Notes: generated by a model not told the origin, from the sequence alone. A stretch of 60,000 bases of DNA from Cryptomeria japonica (GCF_030272615.1 NC_081412.1:23220432-23280431); one strand, 5' to 3'; counted from the stretch's first letter, positions 33,201-43,807 are shown. Numbers and translations are program-made.

Positions 33201-35858
33201 CATGATTATATGCATAAGATTTTAGAGGATTATGTTGATGATATTTTGGCCAAATCCTTTCTTCGCATGGATCATGTTAAAATCCTTCGTCAAATCTTTG
33301 AAAGAATTCGTAAATATCACATGCGCTTGAATCCCTGCAAATGTGTTTTTGGTGTGGATAGTGGAAAACTATTAGGGTTCATAGTTTCGCATCGTGGGAT
33401 TGAGGTGGATACTAAGAAAATAGATGCTATTGTCAACATGCCACCTCCTAGAAATGTGTCTCAACTTAAAAGCTTACAAGGAAAGATTCAAGCTATTCGT
33501 AGGTTTGTGTCTCAGCTTGCGGATCGTACCTTTCCTTTTACTCAACTTCTTAAAAAGGATATCACTTTTCAATGGAATGAGGATTGTCAGCAAGCATTTG
33601 AAGATTTAAAAGTGTATTTGGCTAGTCCTCCTATTCTTCAACCTGCCGAACCTTCTAAACCCTTCCTTCTATATACAGCTGCTTCCTCTCATGCTCTCGC
33701 AGTATTGTTGGCACAACATGATAAAGATGGTAAGGAATGTCCGGTTTATTACATAAGTCGTACCTTACTCGATTATGAGACCCGATATTCTGCGATAGAA
33801 AGACAATGCTTGGCCTTGGTATTTGCGACTCAGAAATTGAGACATTACCTTTTAAATTCAGAAGTCCATGTCATGGTAAAGTTTGATCCTTTGAAGCATC
33901 TTTTCTCTAAAACTGATTTATCAGGACGTCTAGCTAAGTGGGTTATGATGTTAACTGAATTTGACCTTAAATTTGTTTCACAAAGAGCAATTAAAGGACA
34001 AGCGTTGACCGATCACTTAGTTGAGGCCCCTTCACCTTTCTCCTTCCCTAACCCTGAGTCCTTTCCTGACGACTTCATTCTTTCTATAGAGAAAGATGAA
34101 ACTTGGGAGTTATACTTTGATGGCTCTAAGTGTCGTACGGGATTGGGGGCAGGTGTTGTTCTGATTTCTCCTACAAAGAAACCCATTCCCTTATCCTATC
34201 GTCTAAATTTCCTGTGTACCAATAACATTGCTGAGTATGAGGCTCTTATAGCGGGAATAAAAGCAGCCTTAGCTCTGAACATAAAACACATACATATCTA
34301 TGGAGATTCGCAATTGATTATAAGACAAGTAACAGGAATATATCAAGCAAAACAAGACAAATTATCACAATATAAAGATCTTGCCATCTCTTTATTACAG
34401 AAATTTGATTCTTATACCATGGAACCTGTTCCTTGAAAAGATAATCGACATGCGGATGCAATGGCATGTGTGGCTTCTCTTGTATCTTTAGAGGACCCTG
34501 TGGTTGATCTTAAATTTGTTATTCACAACCTTATTTCTCCAGCTATTGTAGACGATTCTAGCTTGGTAACATGTTGTGATTTTATAGACTCAGATGAATG
34601 GTACTCGCATATCGTGAGATATTTGACCGATGGTATCTTTCCTGATTCCGCTAATAGGAACACTAGGGCAAGAATCCGCAAGTTGTCTGCTAGGTATATC
34701 ATTCTTTCTAATGTCCTTTACCGAAGGGGTTATGATGGTCTTCTCCTTCGTTGTCTTAACAAGTCGGAAATCCCTGTTGCTCTTGAAGAGGCACATTCAG
34801 GTGCCTGTGGGGGGCATTTTGGGGGCAAATCCTTGGTTCATAGATTGCTTCGTATGGGATACTATTGGAAAACTATGCAGAAGGATTCCTTTTCATTTGT
34901 TAAAAAATGTCATCAATGTCAACAACACAATAATCTGATTCATGCTCCTGCCCAAGAACTTCGTTCTCAAGTAGCTTCTTGGCCTTTCTCCGCATGGGGT
35001 TTGGATCTCATCGGAAAAATCTCTCCTCCTTCATCTCAAGGACACACCTTCATTATAACCGCAACAGATTACTTTACGAAGTGGGTAGAAGCTATTCCCC
35101 TTCGCTCTACTACTACTGAAGTGATTTGTCAATTTTTTCTAGAAAACATCATTTCTCGATTCGGGATACCTTCTACTATAATCTCAGATAATGGGACATC
35201 ATTTAAGAACAAGGACGTGAAGAAATTCCTCGAGAAGTATCATATCAAACATCGATTTTCTACACCATACTATCCTCAGTCAAATGGTCAAGCCGAATCA
35301 TCCAATAAGATAATTGAACAAATTCTTTGCAAAACCATGAATAAGCATGGTAAGGATTGGAGTAACCAGCTAATCTATGCTCTTTGGGCTTACCGAACGA
35401 GTGTATGAATTGCCACAGGAACCACTCCTTATAATCTTTGTTATGGTGCTGATGCTATTATGCCTTTAGAGCTAGAGATTCCATCACTTAGGGTTTCTCT
35501 CAAAGGTATAGTAGATGATGACTTTTATAGAGAACAACGACTTCAACAGCTTGAGATGCTTGATGAACAGCGTATAAACGCTCTTGAGCATATTCAAGCG
35601 TATCACAAAACTCTACAACGAAGCTATAATGATAAGGTTATTCAACGTTCCTTCTCAGTAGGTGACTTAGTCCTCTATGAGAATCAGCGCAATGTGAATG
35701 CCTTACCTGCAGAAAAGGGAAAATTCAGTCCTAATTGGCTTGGACCATACATCGTTATTGAGGATTATGGATCAGGTGCTTACAAAATAGCGGATGTAGA
35801 CGGTACGCCTCTTAAAGAACCTATAAATGCTATGCACTTGCGTAGATATTATGCTTAA
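30279..35858 (+). pseudogene. Tat-type gag-pol polyprotein with four in-frame stops
   Basis: One frame of 1860 codons from ATG 30279 to TAA 35858, interrupted only by TGA 31305-31307, TAG 32529-32531, TGA 34434-34436 and TGA 35406-35408. Order: gag without a zinc knuckle (to about 31300); retropepsin-like segment (TLVDNGYGLNVC, LLGRPWIHSM) just after the first stop; G-patch-like motif (about 32112-32220); RT with KIRMCTDFRDLNKASLKDDF, GYNQIFI, PFGLKNAGATYQR and catalytic YVDD (about 33226-33240); RNase H (about 33650-33900); a second RNase H (LYFDGSKCRTGLGAGVVL, NIAEYEALIAGI, HIYGDSQLII) at 34100-34350; and integrase with an HHCC-type zinc region (ending CHQCQQH), WGLDLIG, ISDNGTSF and YYPQSNGQAESSNK. 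The dual RNase H is the Tat hallmark. All four stops are explained by C-to-T at CGA or CAG. Confidence 0.93.
32112..32220 (+). other. G-patch-like motif between protease and RT
   Basis: Within gag-pol, the stretch from RYGRGFRIF through GYHGKGCGAHEQGIRVPLE has the spaced glycines and terminal QGI-PLE of a G-patch, a short nucleic-acid or helicase-partner motif. Similar motifs occur in some retroviral and plant Gypsy polyproteins. The first Gly-rich part is weak. Confidence 0.55.
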
Positions 35859-36437
35859 TTCTTCATTCCTTATTTATCTTCTTTTCAATTCTTCAAACAT
35901 TGGATAATATGTTAGTGTCTCTTAATTAAAGCAAAATAGAATTAAATGTTATGATGTTTTGCTTCGTTCTTGACAAGTGTGTTTCTTTACTTCATGGTTT
36001 GTCTTGAATTCATTTATGTAAATTGTGAAAGATTTACATTCCATTATGCTAACATATTATACAGTGTCTTTATGTGTTAAGTAGAATCGTATCATGTTGT
36101 GTTTAAGTTCGGAATTAAATCACATTAGTTATATGATTCTTAGACTTAATGCATATGTCTTCCTTATCATCAATGTAGTACTTGATTAAATATTTAATTA
36201 AGTCACACATGTATCAGTTTAATCATGGAGCATTGAGAAATCAATCACATGGAAATTAAATTCTGAACATACATGTACATTTACCAGATGTATTAGATTT
36301 AATCAAAACAAAATATACATTGTTTTAAGCATTAAAGATAACACATTTGAGAAAAAAGAGAAGCATGTATATATACATATATATATATATATGTGTGTGT
36401 GGATCGTATACAAATATAGGTCACTGTATATCCAAAA
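35859..36437. other. Non-coding gap between pol and antisense gene
   Basis: AT-rich, with a short TA/TG microsatellite near 36368-36402. The sense and antisense genes are convergent here, so terminators for both may lie in this gap. None was identified. Confidence 0.5.
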
Positions 36438-39022
36438 TCATCTCCTATCCCTAGGGCTAGTGGCTGGAGAGTGTCGACTGGACACTCCCTCCTGATCTGG
36501 TCGTGCAGGTGGACCCATGGGTGTGTAGCGTGATACAAACCATGAGTGACTCCGAGAGGAACTCCTACGATCCCTATCCATAAGGATCGCGCGATAGGTG
36601 GTAGCCTCGGCCTGAGCCGCTGCTAGATCTCGCCGCGCCTGCTGGAGGTCCTCTGATAGGACTCTCTCTCTCTGTCGCGCCTGCTGGACGTCCTCTGATA
36701 GGAGACTCTCTCTCTCCCTCCATATATCTACCTGTACTCGGAATGGGGAAAACAAGTCCTCATGCCGACCCACGTTCCCCTGAGGCCTATAGGCAATCTA
36801 TGAGGAACTGGGGATCTGTGCTATCATGGAAATGTCTGTCATTGCCTGCTGAATAAAGGAACGCCACTCCTGCACATTAGCTGTGGCAGTAGAACAGATT
36901 TTTTGTTAGTACCATTCTATATCATCAAAACATTAATCAATCAATATAAAACTACTATACCTGGATCTCCCTCACGCCAGTAGGGATCATGATATGGTAG
37001 CATCTGTGCCTGGGCACCACTAGGCTCCCCTCGCTCGAATAATCTGTGCACGATGGGTGTGGGCTGAACGGTACTAGGAACAGGTCTCCGTATCGCCTCA
37101 TGTTCTCCCTTTTGGGGAATAAGAGGTGGATCCAGAGCTATGGTATCGTCTCCTGAATGGTGGGGAGCTGCATCTGATTCCTCCTCATCATCTCTATCCT
37201 CCTCCTCGTCGTCCTCCTTGTCATCCTCATCCTCGTCCTCATCCACATCATCACCTGCGTCTCCCTCATCCTCCTCTCTATCTGTATCCTCCTCCTCCTC
37301 CTCGGCACTGGGTTGATCACCTGTAGGTGGATCAGGATCTCCCGCCTCCTCATGACCCTCTCCCTCCTCTGGCTCCTCTGACCTGGATCCCTGGTTCTCG
37401 TCTTGGTCTCCATGTCTCCATGGGCCTAGATAGCCTGTCGGATGATCTGGTGGAAAGATAGGACCTGGATATGATCTCATAAACCATGAGACGTACTTGC
37501 GTTGTGCTCCAGGCTCTACAGAGTAGTCAGTGACTACATCCTGATCAGATCCCTCTAAGTCTGTAGTCTCGATGTCATCTATCGTCGGTCTTGCTACTGC
37601 TCTAGGTCTGGGAAGGACCCGCGAGTGTCGAGTATAGATGGGCACATCGGCTGGAACACACTTCTCTAGCCCGAACTGCCTCCGTACTCGGTCGAAGTAG
37701 AAAGGGACTATGATGTGTGCATATCATCCCCGCAGTAGGCGGTTCCTCTGTAGGCATGCTAACTGTCTCTCCATCCCATCCCATCTGTGCATCCGTAGGT
37801 AAGGTCTCCACACTGTCACCTCGGCTATCAGTCTGTCAAAAATCACTCTCCAATATAATAAATCTCCAAATCTCCACTCGCTGGTAAGTGGATAAGCGAA
37901 CACCCTAGGTCGCTCGCTCGCTGTACTCAGTGGAAAGCCGACGGGCCTAGTGCATGTGAAGTGCTCTAAAATCCACACCTGCAGAAGTGTGCATGTCATC
38001 AAATTGAACCCCTGTCCAAATACGTACTCCTCAAGGTCATGATAGAGATGTGCAAGCATACTCCAACCCCAAGCATACACTCTCCTGTGTCTCTCCATCG
38101 CTCTGATACACCATGTGAGACCCCCATGCATGTGCGTCCCTCGCCCATTAGGGCAGACGGCTAGTGCTATGATGGCTATCATAAGGCGTCTCAGAAGGGG
38201 TACCTCCCCTGTAGGATGTAAGAGCCAGCTGACCATGATGCGACCTCTCGTCTCGCTCAGCATGACTCTCCCTATGCAATACACCTGCTCTCTCTGATGA
38301 TCCTCCGCTGACCGATCAGTCGCGTATGTAACAGTCGCTCCTTTGATAGGCAGACGAAGTATACGGTACACATCCTCGAGTGTAACCGTCAGCTCCCCTA
38401 CTGGAAGATGAAATGTGCATGTGTCAGGATCCCATCGCTCCATCAATGCCATCAGCATCGCAAGATAGAACCGAATGGCTGGCATGAGGATCACATACCA
38501 TAATCCTACTATCGACAGTGTGTCTCTCTCTGACTGAGTAAGCCGCGGAATCTGATCTCGTAAACTGCGAAGAATATGTCCCGCTGTATGCTCTCTCATG
38601 TACGGAAGGCCCTGCAACACAAAAACATAACCGTAATCAGTACTCAATCATCAAATCGCTAATGCAAACTATCGAACATCGTGTGCTAGTCCTGAAACCC
38701 CTCGCCAAGCCCTGATTGGGGACCATGGCGCCCTGTCAGAGACCATGGCGCCCTGAGGGGACCATGGCGCCCTGAGGGGACCATGGCGCCCTGTTAGGGA
38801 CCATGGCGCCCTGGGGGGACCAGGGTGCCCCACAGGGACCATGGTGCCCTGGGTGGGCCCCGGGTCAGCCTTCAGGGCCCGCATACGATCACAGAAAAGT
38901 CAAAATGCAGAAAATCAAAAGTCAAAGTTCAGTCAACTCACCTCGTCCAGTGGCTCGTCATCAATCACGGCCTGGCGCAGGATCTCAACCCTCGTGGGAC
39001 GCTCCGGTCATCGTGAAGGCAT
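36438..39022 (-). pseudogene. Antisense three-exon gene: PMD-like, acidic tract, coiled coil
   Basis: Exon 1 39022-38942 (ATG; donor GAG/GTGAGT), exon 2 38611-36961 (acceptor TTGCAG; donor CCAG/GTATAG), exon 3 36880-36438 (acceptor CCACAG; stop at 36438). Phases match (0 and 1) and the total is 2175 bases, 725 codons. Exon 2 starts with GLPYMREHTAGHIL, then TFHLPVGELTVTLEDVYRIL, GWSMLAHLYHDLEEYVF and RRQFGLEKCVP. That pattern fits the plant mobile domain of MAIN/MAIL1-like and transposon proteins (family knowledge). Next comes a Glu/Asp-rich tract (about 37170-37330), then in exon 3 a coiled coil with two LSED-QQAR repeats. Three in-frame stops: TGA 39008-39010, TGA 37724-37726, TAG 36798-36800. 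Tat elements are known to carry antisense ORFs; function unknown. Confidence 0.85.
38719..38856 (-). repeat. Seven ~20-bp GGGACCATGGCGCCCTG repeats in antisense intron 1
   Basis: About seven consecutive units with CCATGGCGCC (the last two are variants, CCAGGGTGCC and CCATGGTGCC). They lie inside intron 1 (38612-38941) of the antisense gene. The small open frame over it is repeat-derived. The motif recurs in the LTR and in the second Tat copy (about 55240-55300). Confidence 0.85.
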
Positions 39023-39588
39023 GATGATAGCTATGTGGGCTCCGCTGCAATGAACAGTACTCAGAATCAACAAAGTGACAAATGCAAGTGTCTCTTTCAA
39101 GGTATATACGTTCATTCCTGTACCTTTATTTTCAAAACCCTAATTTTCCTCTTTCACTCATTTCATCATAACTTGAGTTTGGGAGATGCGATTTTTGAAC
39201 CGTTTGTTGCGTAGGAATCATATTTTCAGTCCCCTACTCTCGGGATGTTCCAAAAAGTGCTCTGATGAAGCCTTTTCAGTGAACATCCCTCATCAATACT
39301 CTCTTACACAATTTGTCGTAAGTAAACATGCTACCCTGTTTCACCTCCCTAATAAGCAAGTCGAAACAGGGGGGGCATACAGCTACTCACAAATTTCATC
39401 ACTTTCCTTAGTAAGCATTAGGTGATTTTTGTGATCTAACATTTGTTTTGTAGGGTGCGGTTCCTAACTGTGTACTGCAGATGCCGCTGGGGGCTTCGTC
39501 CGACAACTTATGGATATATCCTTTTTCAAATAATGTTTACTTTCTGTACTTTAGCTTGCATATGCACATAGTACTCATATGACCGCTA
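39023..39588. other. Region upstream of antisense gene, 3' UTR of Tat element
   Basis: No coding frame found. For the antisense gene this is the upstream, promoter-side sequence. Blocks near 39460-39560 (TGGGGGCTTCGTCC, TTAGCTTGCATATGCACATA) are conserved in the second copy (58560-58660). Confidence 0.55.
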
Positions 39589-39602
39589 AATTGGGGGCTA
39601 AA
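39589..39602 (+). other. Polypurine tract of Tat element
   Basis: AAATTGGGGGCTAAA abuts the 3' LTR start at 39603; the corresponding tract in the second copy is at about 58675-58688. Confidence 0.75.
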
Positions 39603-41253
39603 TGTAACGTCATAAATTGTACGCACTTGCTAAAAGCGGTACAATTTAACACCTAGTTTAGCACTCGCCTTGGCACAGTTGCATTTTGCATTACATTTCC
39701 CCTTTAGCACTTAATTAATCGAATTAATTAGGTCTAAAGGTGCTATTTCACCATTTTCCACATCACAAAGTTGGGCCCTTTCATTAAAGCGTGCCCCTTT
39801 CATTTTATTCCTCCAATACATCACTTAATCAAAAACCCTAATTAGGCCCTATTCTGAGCTTGGGGGCTTAATTTCGGGGGTCAAAACATCTCGAAATCAC
39901 CTATAACTTCGGGATTCTCTCTAAAATCATCATATCTGACGGTCCTGAAAATTTGGTGAAAAGTTGTCGGGACCGTGGCGCCCGGAGTGCACACGGTCCC
40001 GGACATTTTTCCCGAAATTTTAGGAGCGCGATCCAATCATAAAATAAAGCTTAACCCCAAGAAATTGGCGGGATATTCAATCTCTAGGTCGGCCAAAAGA
40101 TGAAATTGCGACCTAGGGTTTCATACATAAGAGCTCTCTTTCTTCATTTGAAAGGATCGGATTTTTGTTTTTAGGAACTTCATATGCAGCGAAGGAGCAG
40201 ATCTTTGAAGACTTCAACATCTTACAACATCCCTCTATCAAGCATTTATCAATTCCATTCATCCATTTAGGGCTTGGAAGACATTGAAGAACAATAGGAG
40301 ATTACCAACTAAAGATTGGCTTGTACTCCTCCCTTGAGGGTTGGGTATGATTTCATGTTGTTTTCATGTCTTTACATAAGCTTCAATACATCATTTATTC
40401 ATGCTTTAGATCACTTTGCATCTTGATTTAGAGCATTTACGTTATCATTTACAAGCAATTAGGGTTTACTTTCTAGGTTGCTCTAGTTTGCTTTCTTGCA
40501 TTTTAGGACCTTGCACACACACTAGGTCTGCACACACAATACATTTTACAAAACAACTTGGCTATTCGTGGAGGTGGAAATCACCGAAACGGGGGTTTGA
40601 CTAAGGCAAAACCCGATATAGCCGCCCATACACCCTTTTTCAGATATCGTTGCAGGTTTCGGGATTCAGACGACGACGCGGGATACAGATCCGGAGAGAG
40701 AAGGTCGAGACAGCACTCTGTATCAAATTGCAGAGCAGAAGACTGGGACAAGGGCGCTGGGCGCCCCGGTCCTCCCAGGACAGGGGCGCTGGGCACCCTG
40801 GTCCCTGGGACAGAGGCGCTGGGCGCCCTGGTCCTCCGGACAGACAGCTTTCCGACAGTGTTCCAGAGTGCAGAACAGCAGTTTCCGGTGCAGTTTTCAG
40901 GACAGTGGCGCCCGCGCCCCCGTCCCAAACATTTTCAGTCCGATTTTTACTCTGGGTACACATCTGCATTCTTATTTCATCCTTGTATTTACAGCTGTTC
41001 ATTGTTTAATCTCAATTCTGCAATCTTGTTATTAGTTCATACTTGCATTTTGGGATTAGGGTTTGAACTTGCATTACTTGATCTTACAATTTCAACAAGG
41101 GAATAGAAATCCTAATAGATATCCCGTGGCTCTCTCTTTCACCAAAAGAAGTAGCCAATTGTGCGATATCTCTAGGCTCTTTCGTATTCTGTAATGTGTG
41201 TCAAAAGGTAGGATTAGGGCATGTTAACCTAGTCTCACTTTTTCCCCCACACA
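39603..41253 (+). repeat. 3' LTR of Tat element
   Basis: 1651 bp, TGTAACGTCATAAATTG to CCCCCACACA, collinear with the 5' LTR without length change. Confidence 0.95.
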
Positions 41254-42068
41254 TTTATAAACAATTAGCTAACCGCTTAATCTCCTTGATCACATTTACT
41301 ATGATCGATCATAGCCATCAGATCTTCAAACTTTGACCAGGTTCAATGTATCCTTTGATCTGAAAATGTTTTACCCTGCCTTGGAACTTGTGCTAGGGTA
41401 TTGCGGTTCAATCTGAGCTATAGATCTTCATGCCGATTTTTGTTTGCCATAGATTCATTAATAAACTTCATGCATGGCATACCAATCATTTAATCAGTTA
41501 TAGCTCATCAGCTTCCTTCATTAAATAACGCATGTAACCATTTAATGTATTCTGTTACAGCTCGGTTACAACTCAGTAAATACTAAACTTCACTCGGTAG
41601 ACATTCTGCCTTCATTAACTAATAGTGATAACCTTCGCATTTACCGACTAGATTCCTTAGGGTTTATCGACTAGGTTCTTTAGGGTTTACCGACTAGGTT
41701 CTTTGCTCGGTAACATAGTATAGTATTATCCTTACAATTTACAACATATGTATGATGTTAAAACAATCTAAACATCATGATATCATTATTGTCTGACTTG
41801 GTAATAGTTGCCCATTGAATACCTTATTCATCATATTCGTTTTGTGTCTTTTACCGACATCTTTATACTCTTCAAATCATACTTCTCAAGATATGGCAAC
41901 ATCATACTGAATTAGAAAATCAATTTCTTGACATCAATGACAAAATAATAATATCAAGATAGTAAACATCCTTAATCAGTTATATCCATAATCATTAACA
42001 ACCTTCTCAATATCCTTATTGAAATGCCAACAATCTCCCATTGTCTGTTATAATGCCAAATGCCAACA
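41254..42068 (-). repeat. 5' LTR of outer Copia, outer piece
   Basis: Begins with the second TTTAT copy (41254-41258), continues AAACAATTAGCTAACCGC exactly as the intact LTR does at about 15637, and ends ATGCCAACA at 42068. Confidence 0.92.
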
Positions 42069-42073
42069 AAAAC
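42069..42073. repeat. Target site duplication (right) of outer Copia
   Basis: AAAAC, the partner of 14922-14926. It also supports 27757-42068 as one LTR interrupted by the Gypsy insertion. Confidence 0.9.
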
Positions 42074-43010
42074 CCTTGTGTTGTCATGCCAAAAAATTTC
42101 AATTAATGTTCTTAGTGAATCAACAACAACCTTGTCTTTGCGTGGTAATCTACCCGAGAACACCCAAAGAGAATTATTGTTAGGATCCTCTATTTTCTCC
42201 CGCCTCTCTAATGCTTTACGTAATGTTGTTCTACTTATGTTTAATAACTTACTTGTTTTGTTTATCAAACGATCTTTTTTTATTTTCTTTCTCATTATGG
42301 TTGATGTAATAAAACGTCTAGTAACATTAGAATCTTTAGTATGTGATTTTGAACCAATAGCTTGATATGCATCAAATAGATTTCTCACAACAGTTCTTTC
42401 ACTATTACTTTGCGATGATCTTAGCCCTATAATTTTCATTCTCTCTCTAAAATTCAAATTTTTAATCATTTCAACAATTAATTGGCATCTTCAGTTTGAT
42501 TTAAGTTTTGAAAATAGTGTTTCTATATTCTTTTAACCATTCTTCTACAAGTTTGTTCGTTTATTTTATTGGGCATTGGCTTCAAAATATTCCCATCGAT
42601 GTCAATTAGATACTTAGGTTTCCTATGAATAATTCTAGGAGGTGTTAACATTGGTGCATTGTGTGCATTAGGTACATTCATCGCATCAAATTGAGTCAGT
42701 GTATGTTCATCATTTGATTGATTATTCATTGTGGTCTCTTCTTCAATTGCATTAGGTTCATTCAATAAATCAAATGTTGTTGGTGCATTTTTATCATTTG
42801 TTTAATTATTGATTGTGATTTCTTCTTCAATTGCATTAGGTTCATTTGGTACATCTAATTGATATGTTGTGGATGACATACCTTCTTGTCCCATTGTTAT
42901 TAGTTCACGTAATTTCTTCATATGTTGTCTTTGTCTTTCTTTTTCAGCCTCTCGTTGTTCGATTGTTCCTCACTTGTTCTTTCACATCGTTAATAATGAT
43001 TTTCCTAAAT
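42069..43010 (-). pseudogene. DDE-transposase-like gene, N-terminal part
   Basis: Reverse-strand coding continues directly into 14926 when the Copia insertion and one TSD copy are removed. From the N-terminus it has a basic, Gln-rich start, two copies of a NEPNAIEEE motif (about 42760 and 42850), a PPRIIHRKPKYLIDIDG block, and a helix-turn-helix-like stretch (LINKTSKLLNISRTTLRKAL, about 42210-42270). It ends in LIEIFWHDNTRV at the insertion point. HTH plus a distal DDE-like core fits a DNA transposase. It contains at least two frame breaks and a TAA in the first repeat. Confidence 0.55.
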
Positions 43011-43331
43011 AGAATCATTTTGCACTAATTAGAACAACAATTCAATCATTTAAAATCATGGAAAATAAAATTTCCCTTACTTTGACATATAAAACTATCA
43101 CATAATCACAGTATCAGTTGCAGTGGGGCCTTCAACAACTTCAAAAACTCTTTTTGTGGCCATTGAGGCCATTGACCAAATAAAAATATGTGCAAGAAAC
43201 ACATAGGTGTTATGTTTAGTTAACCCATACGCATAACTAGTCCCTAAAAATACCCCAACAGGGCAACGTTCATAATTCCCATTACTCGTATGCGCTTTTT
43301 ATGTTAAAAAATTGTAGCCCTGCATGGATAT
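43011..43331. repeat. Motif cluster B near the putative DNA-transposon end
   Basis: Contains AACCCATACGCATAACT (about 43213) and inverted TCGTATGCGCTTTTTATG (about 43286), related to clusters at 6526-6680 and 52217-52320. The remainder of the segment has no recognisable gene. Confidence 0.45.
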
Positions 43332-43407
43332 GGGGCCCCCTCCCCAAATCCCCTATGGGAGTGTGGTGGTTATAGCACTCCCGCAACGGATTTGGGGAGG
43401 GGGGCCC
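43332..43407. repeat. GC-rich inverted repeat (hairpin)
   Basis: The left arm GGGGCCCCCTCCCCAAATCC (43336 on) and right arm GGATTTGGGGAGGGGGGCCC (about 43388-43407) are near-perfect complements. An inner pair, GGGAGTG/CACTCCC, extends the stem. It could be a foldback or MITE-like element; no TSD was identified. Confidence 0.7.
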
Positions 43408-43539
43408 TCAGCCTTGCAAGGCTGTGGGGTCCCTACCCCCCTTTATTTAAAAATTAAATTAAATTAAATAAAAATAGTATAAGTTTAAATAATATAAAAT
43501 AATTAAAATATAAATTAAAATAATATAAAAATGGAGAGA
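43408..43539. other. AT-rich spacer
   Basis: TTAAATTAAA-type low-complexity sequence between the hairpin and the GA-rich tract. No gene. Confidence 0.5.
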
Positions 43540-43737
43540 GACAGAGAGAGAGATGTGGTAAGGGAGGGAGAGAGGGAGGGAGGGAGTGATAGGATGGGAA
43601 AGGAAGGGAGATAAAAGGGGGGGAGAGAGAGAAAGAGTGGGGAGGGAAGGGGAGAAAAAGAGAGAGAGTGAGAGAGAGAGGGGGGGATGGTAAGGGGAGT
43701 GAGGAAGAGGGAGATATAGAGAAAGAGTGGGGAGAGG

Positions 43738-43782
<45 letters not shown>

Positions 43783-43807
43783 TGGGGGATGGGAAAGGAA
43801 GGGAGAG
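43540..43807. repeat. GA-rich simple repeat, left part
   Basis: Nearly pure purine on the + strand (GAGAGAGGGAGG-type), with a (GA) run at 43745-43776. Open frames here translate to Ser/Leu/Pro runs and are not genes. It probably continued into 50010-50230 before the Gypsy insertion. Confidence 0.9.

Larger units (their letters stand above)
28456..41253 (+). mobile_element. Tat-lineage Gypsy retrotransposon with antisense gene, 12.8 kb
   Basis: LTRs of 1651 bp at each end (28456-30106 and 39603-41253), TSD tttat at 28451-28455 and 41254-41258, inserted in the outer Copia LTR. It has one gag-pol frame (30279-35858) with integrase after RT/RNase H (Gypsy order) and two RNase H domains (Tat-type). 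Then comes a 3.7-kb 3' region with a three-exon gene on the opposite strand. The LTRs differ by about three dozen mostly transition changes by eye (about 2%), fewer than in the nested Copia, so it is probably the youngest insertion in the nest. Four in-frame stops inactivate gag-pol. Confidence 0.95.
14927..42068 (-). mobile_element. Complete but dead Copia retrotransposon, hit by two insertions
   Basis: Order on the - strand: 5' LTR (42068 to 27757, interrupted), PBS (27743-27754), gag, protease-integrase, RT-RNase H, PPT (16480-16491), 3' LTR (16479-14927). The TSD is aaaac on both sides. Without the nested elements it is about 7.7 kb. It was hit by a pol-less Copia-type element in its RNase H (17185-23790) and by a Tat-lineage Gypsy element in its 5' LTR (28456-41253). 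The gene order with integrase before RT defines Copia. Many stops and frameshifts make it non-autonomous. Confidence 0.93.

Noticed and set aside
36941-37645. Acidic reverse-strand frame as an independent gene
   Set aside because: It is in the same frame as the PMD part, separated by a single TGA, and flanked by a splice donor, so it is the second half of exon 2.
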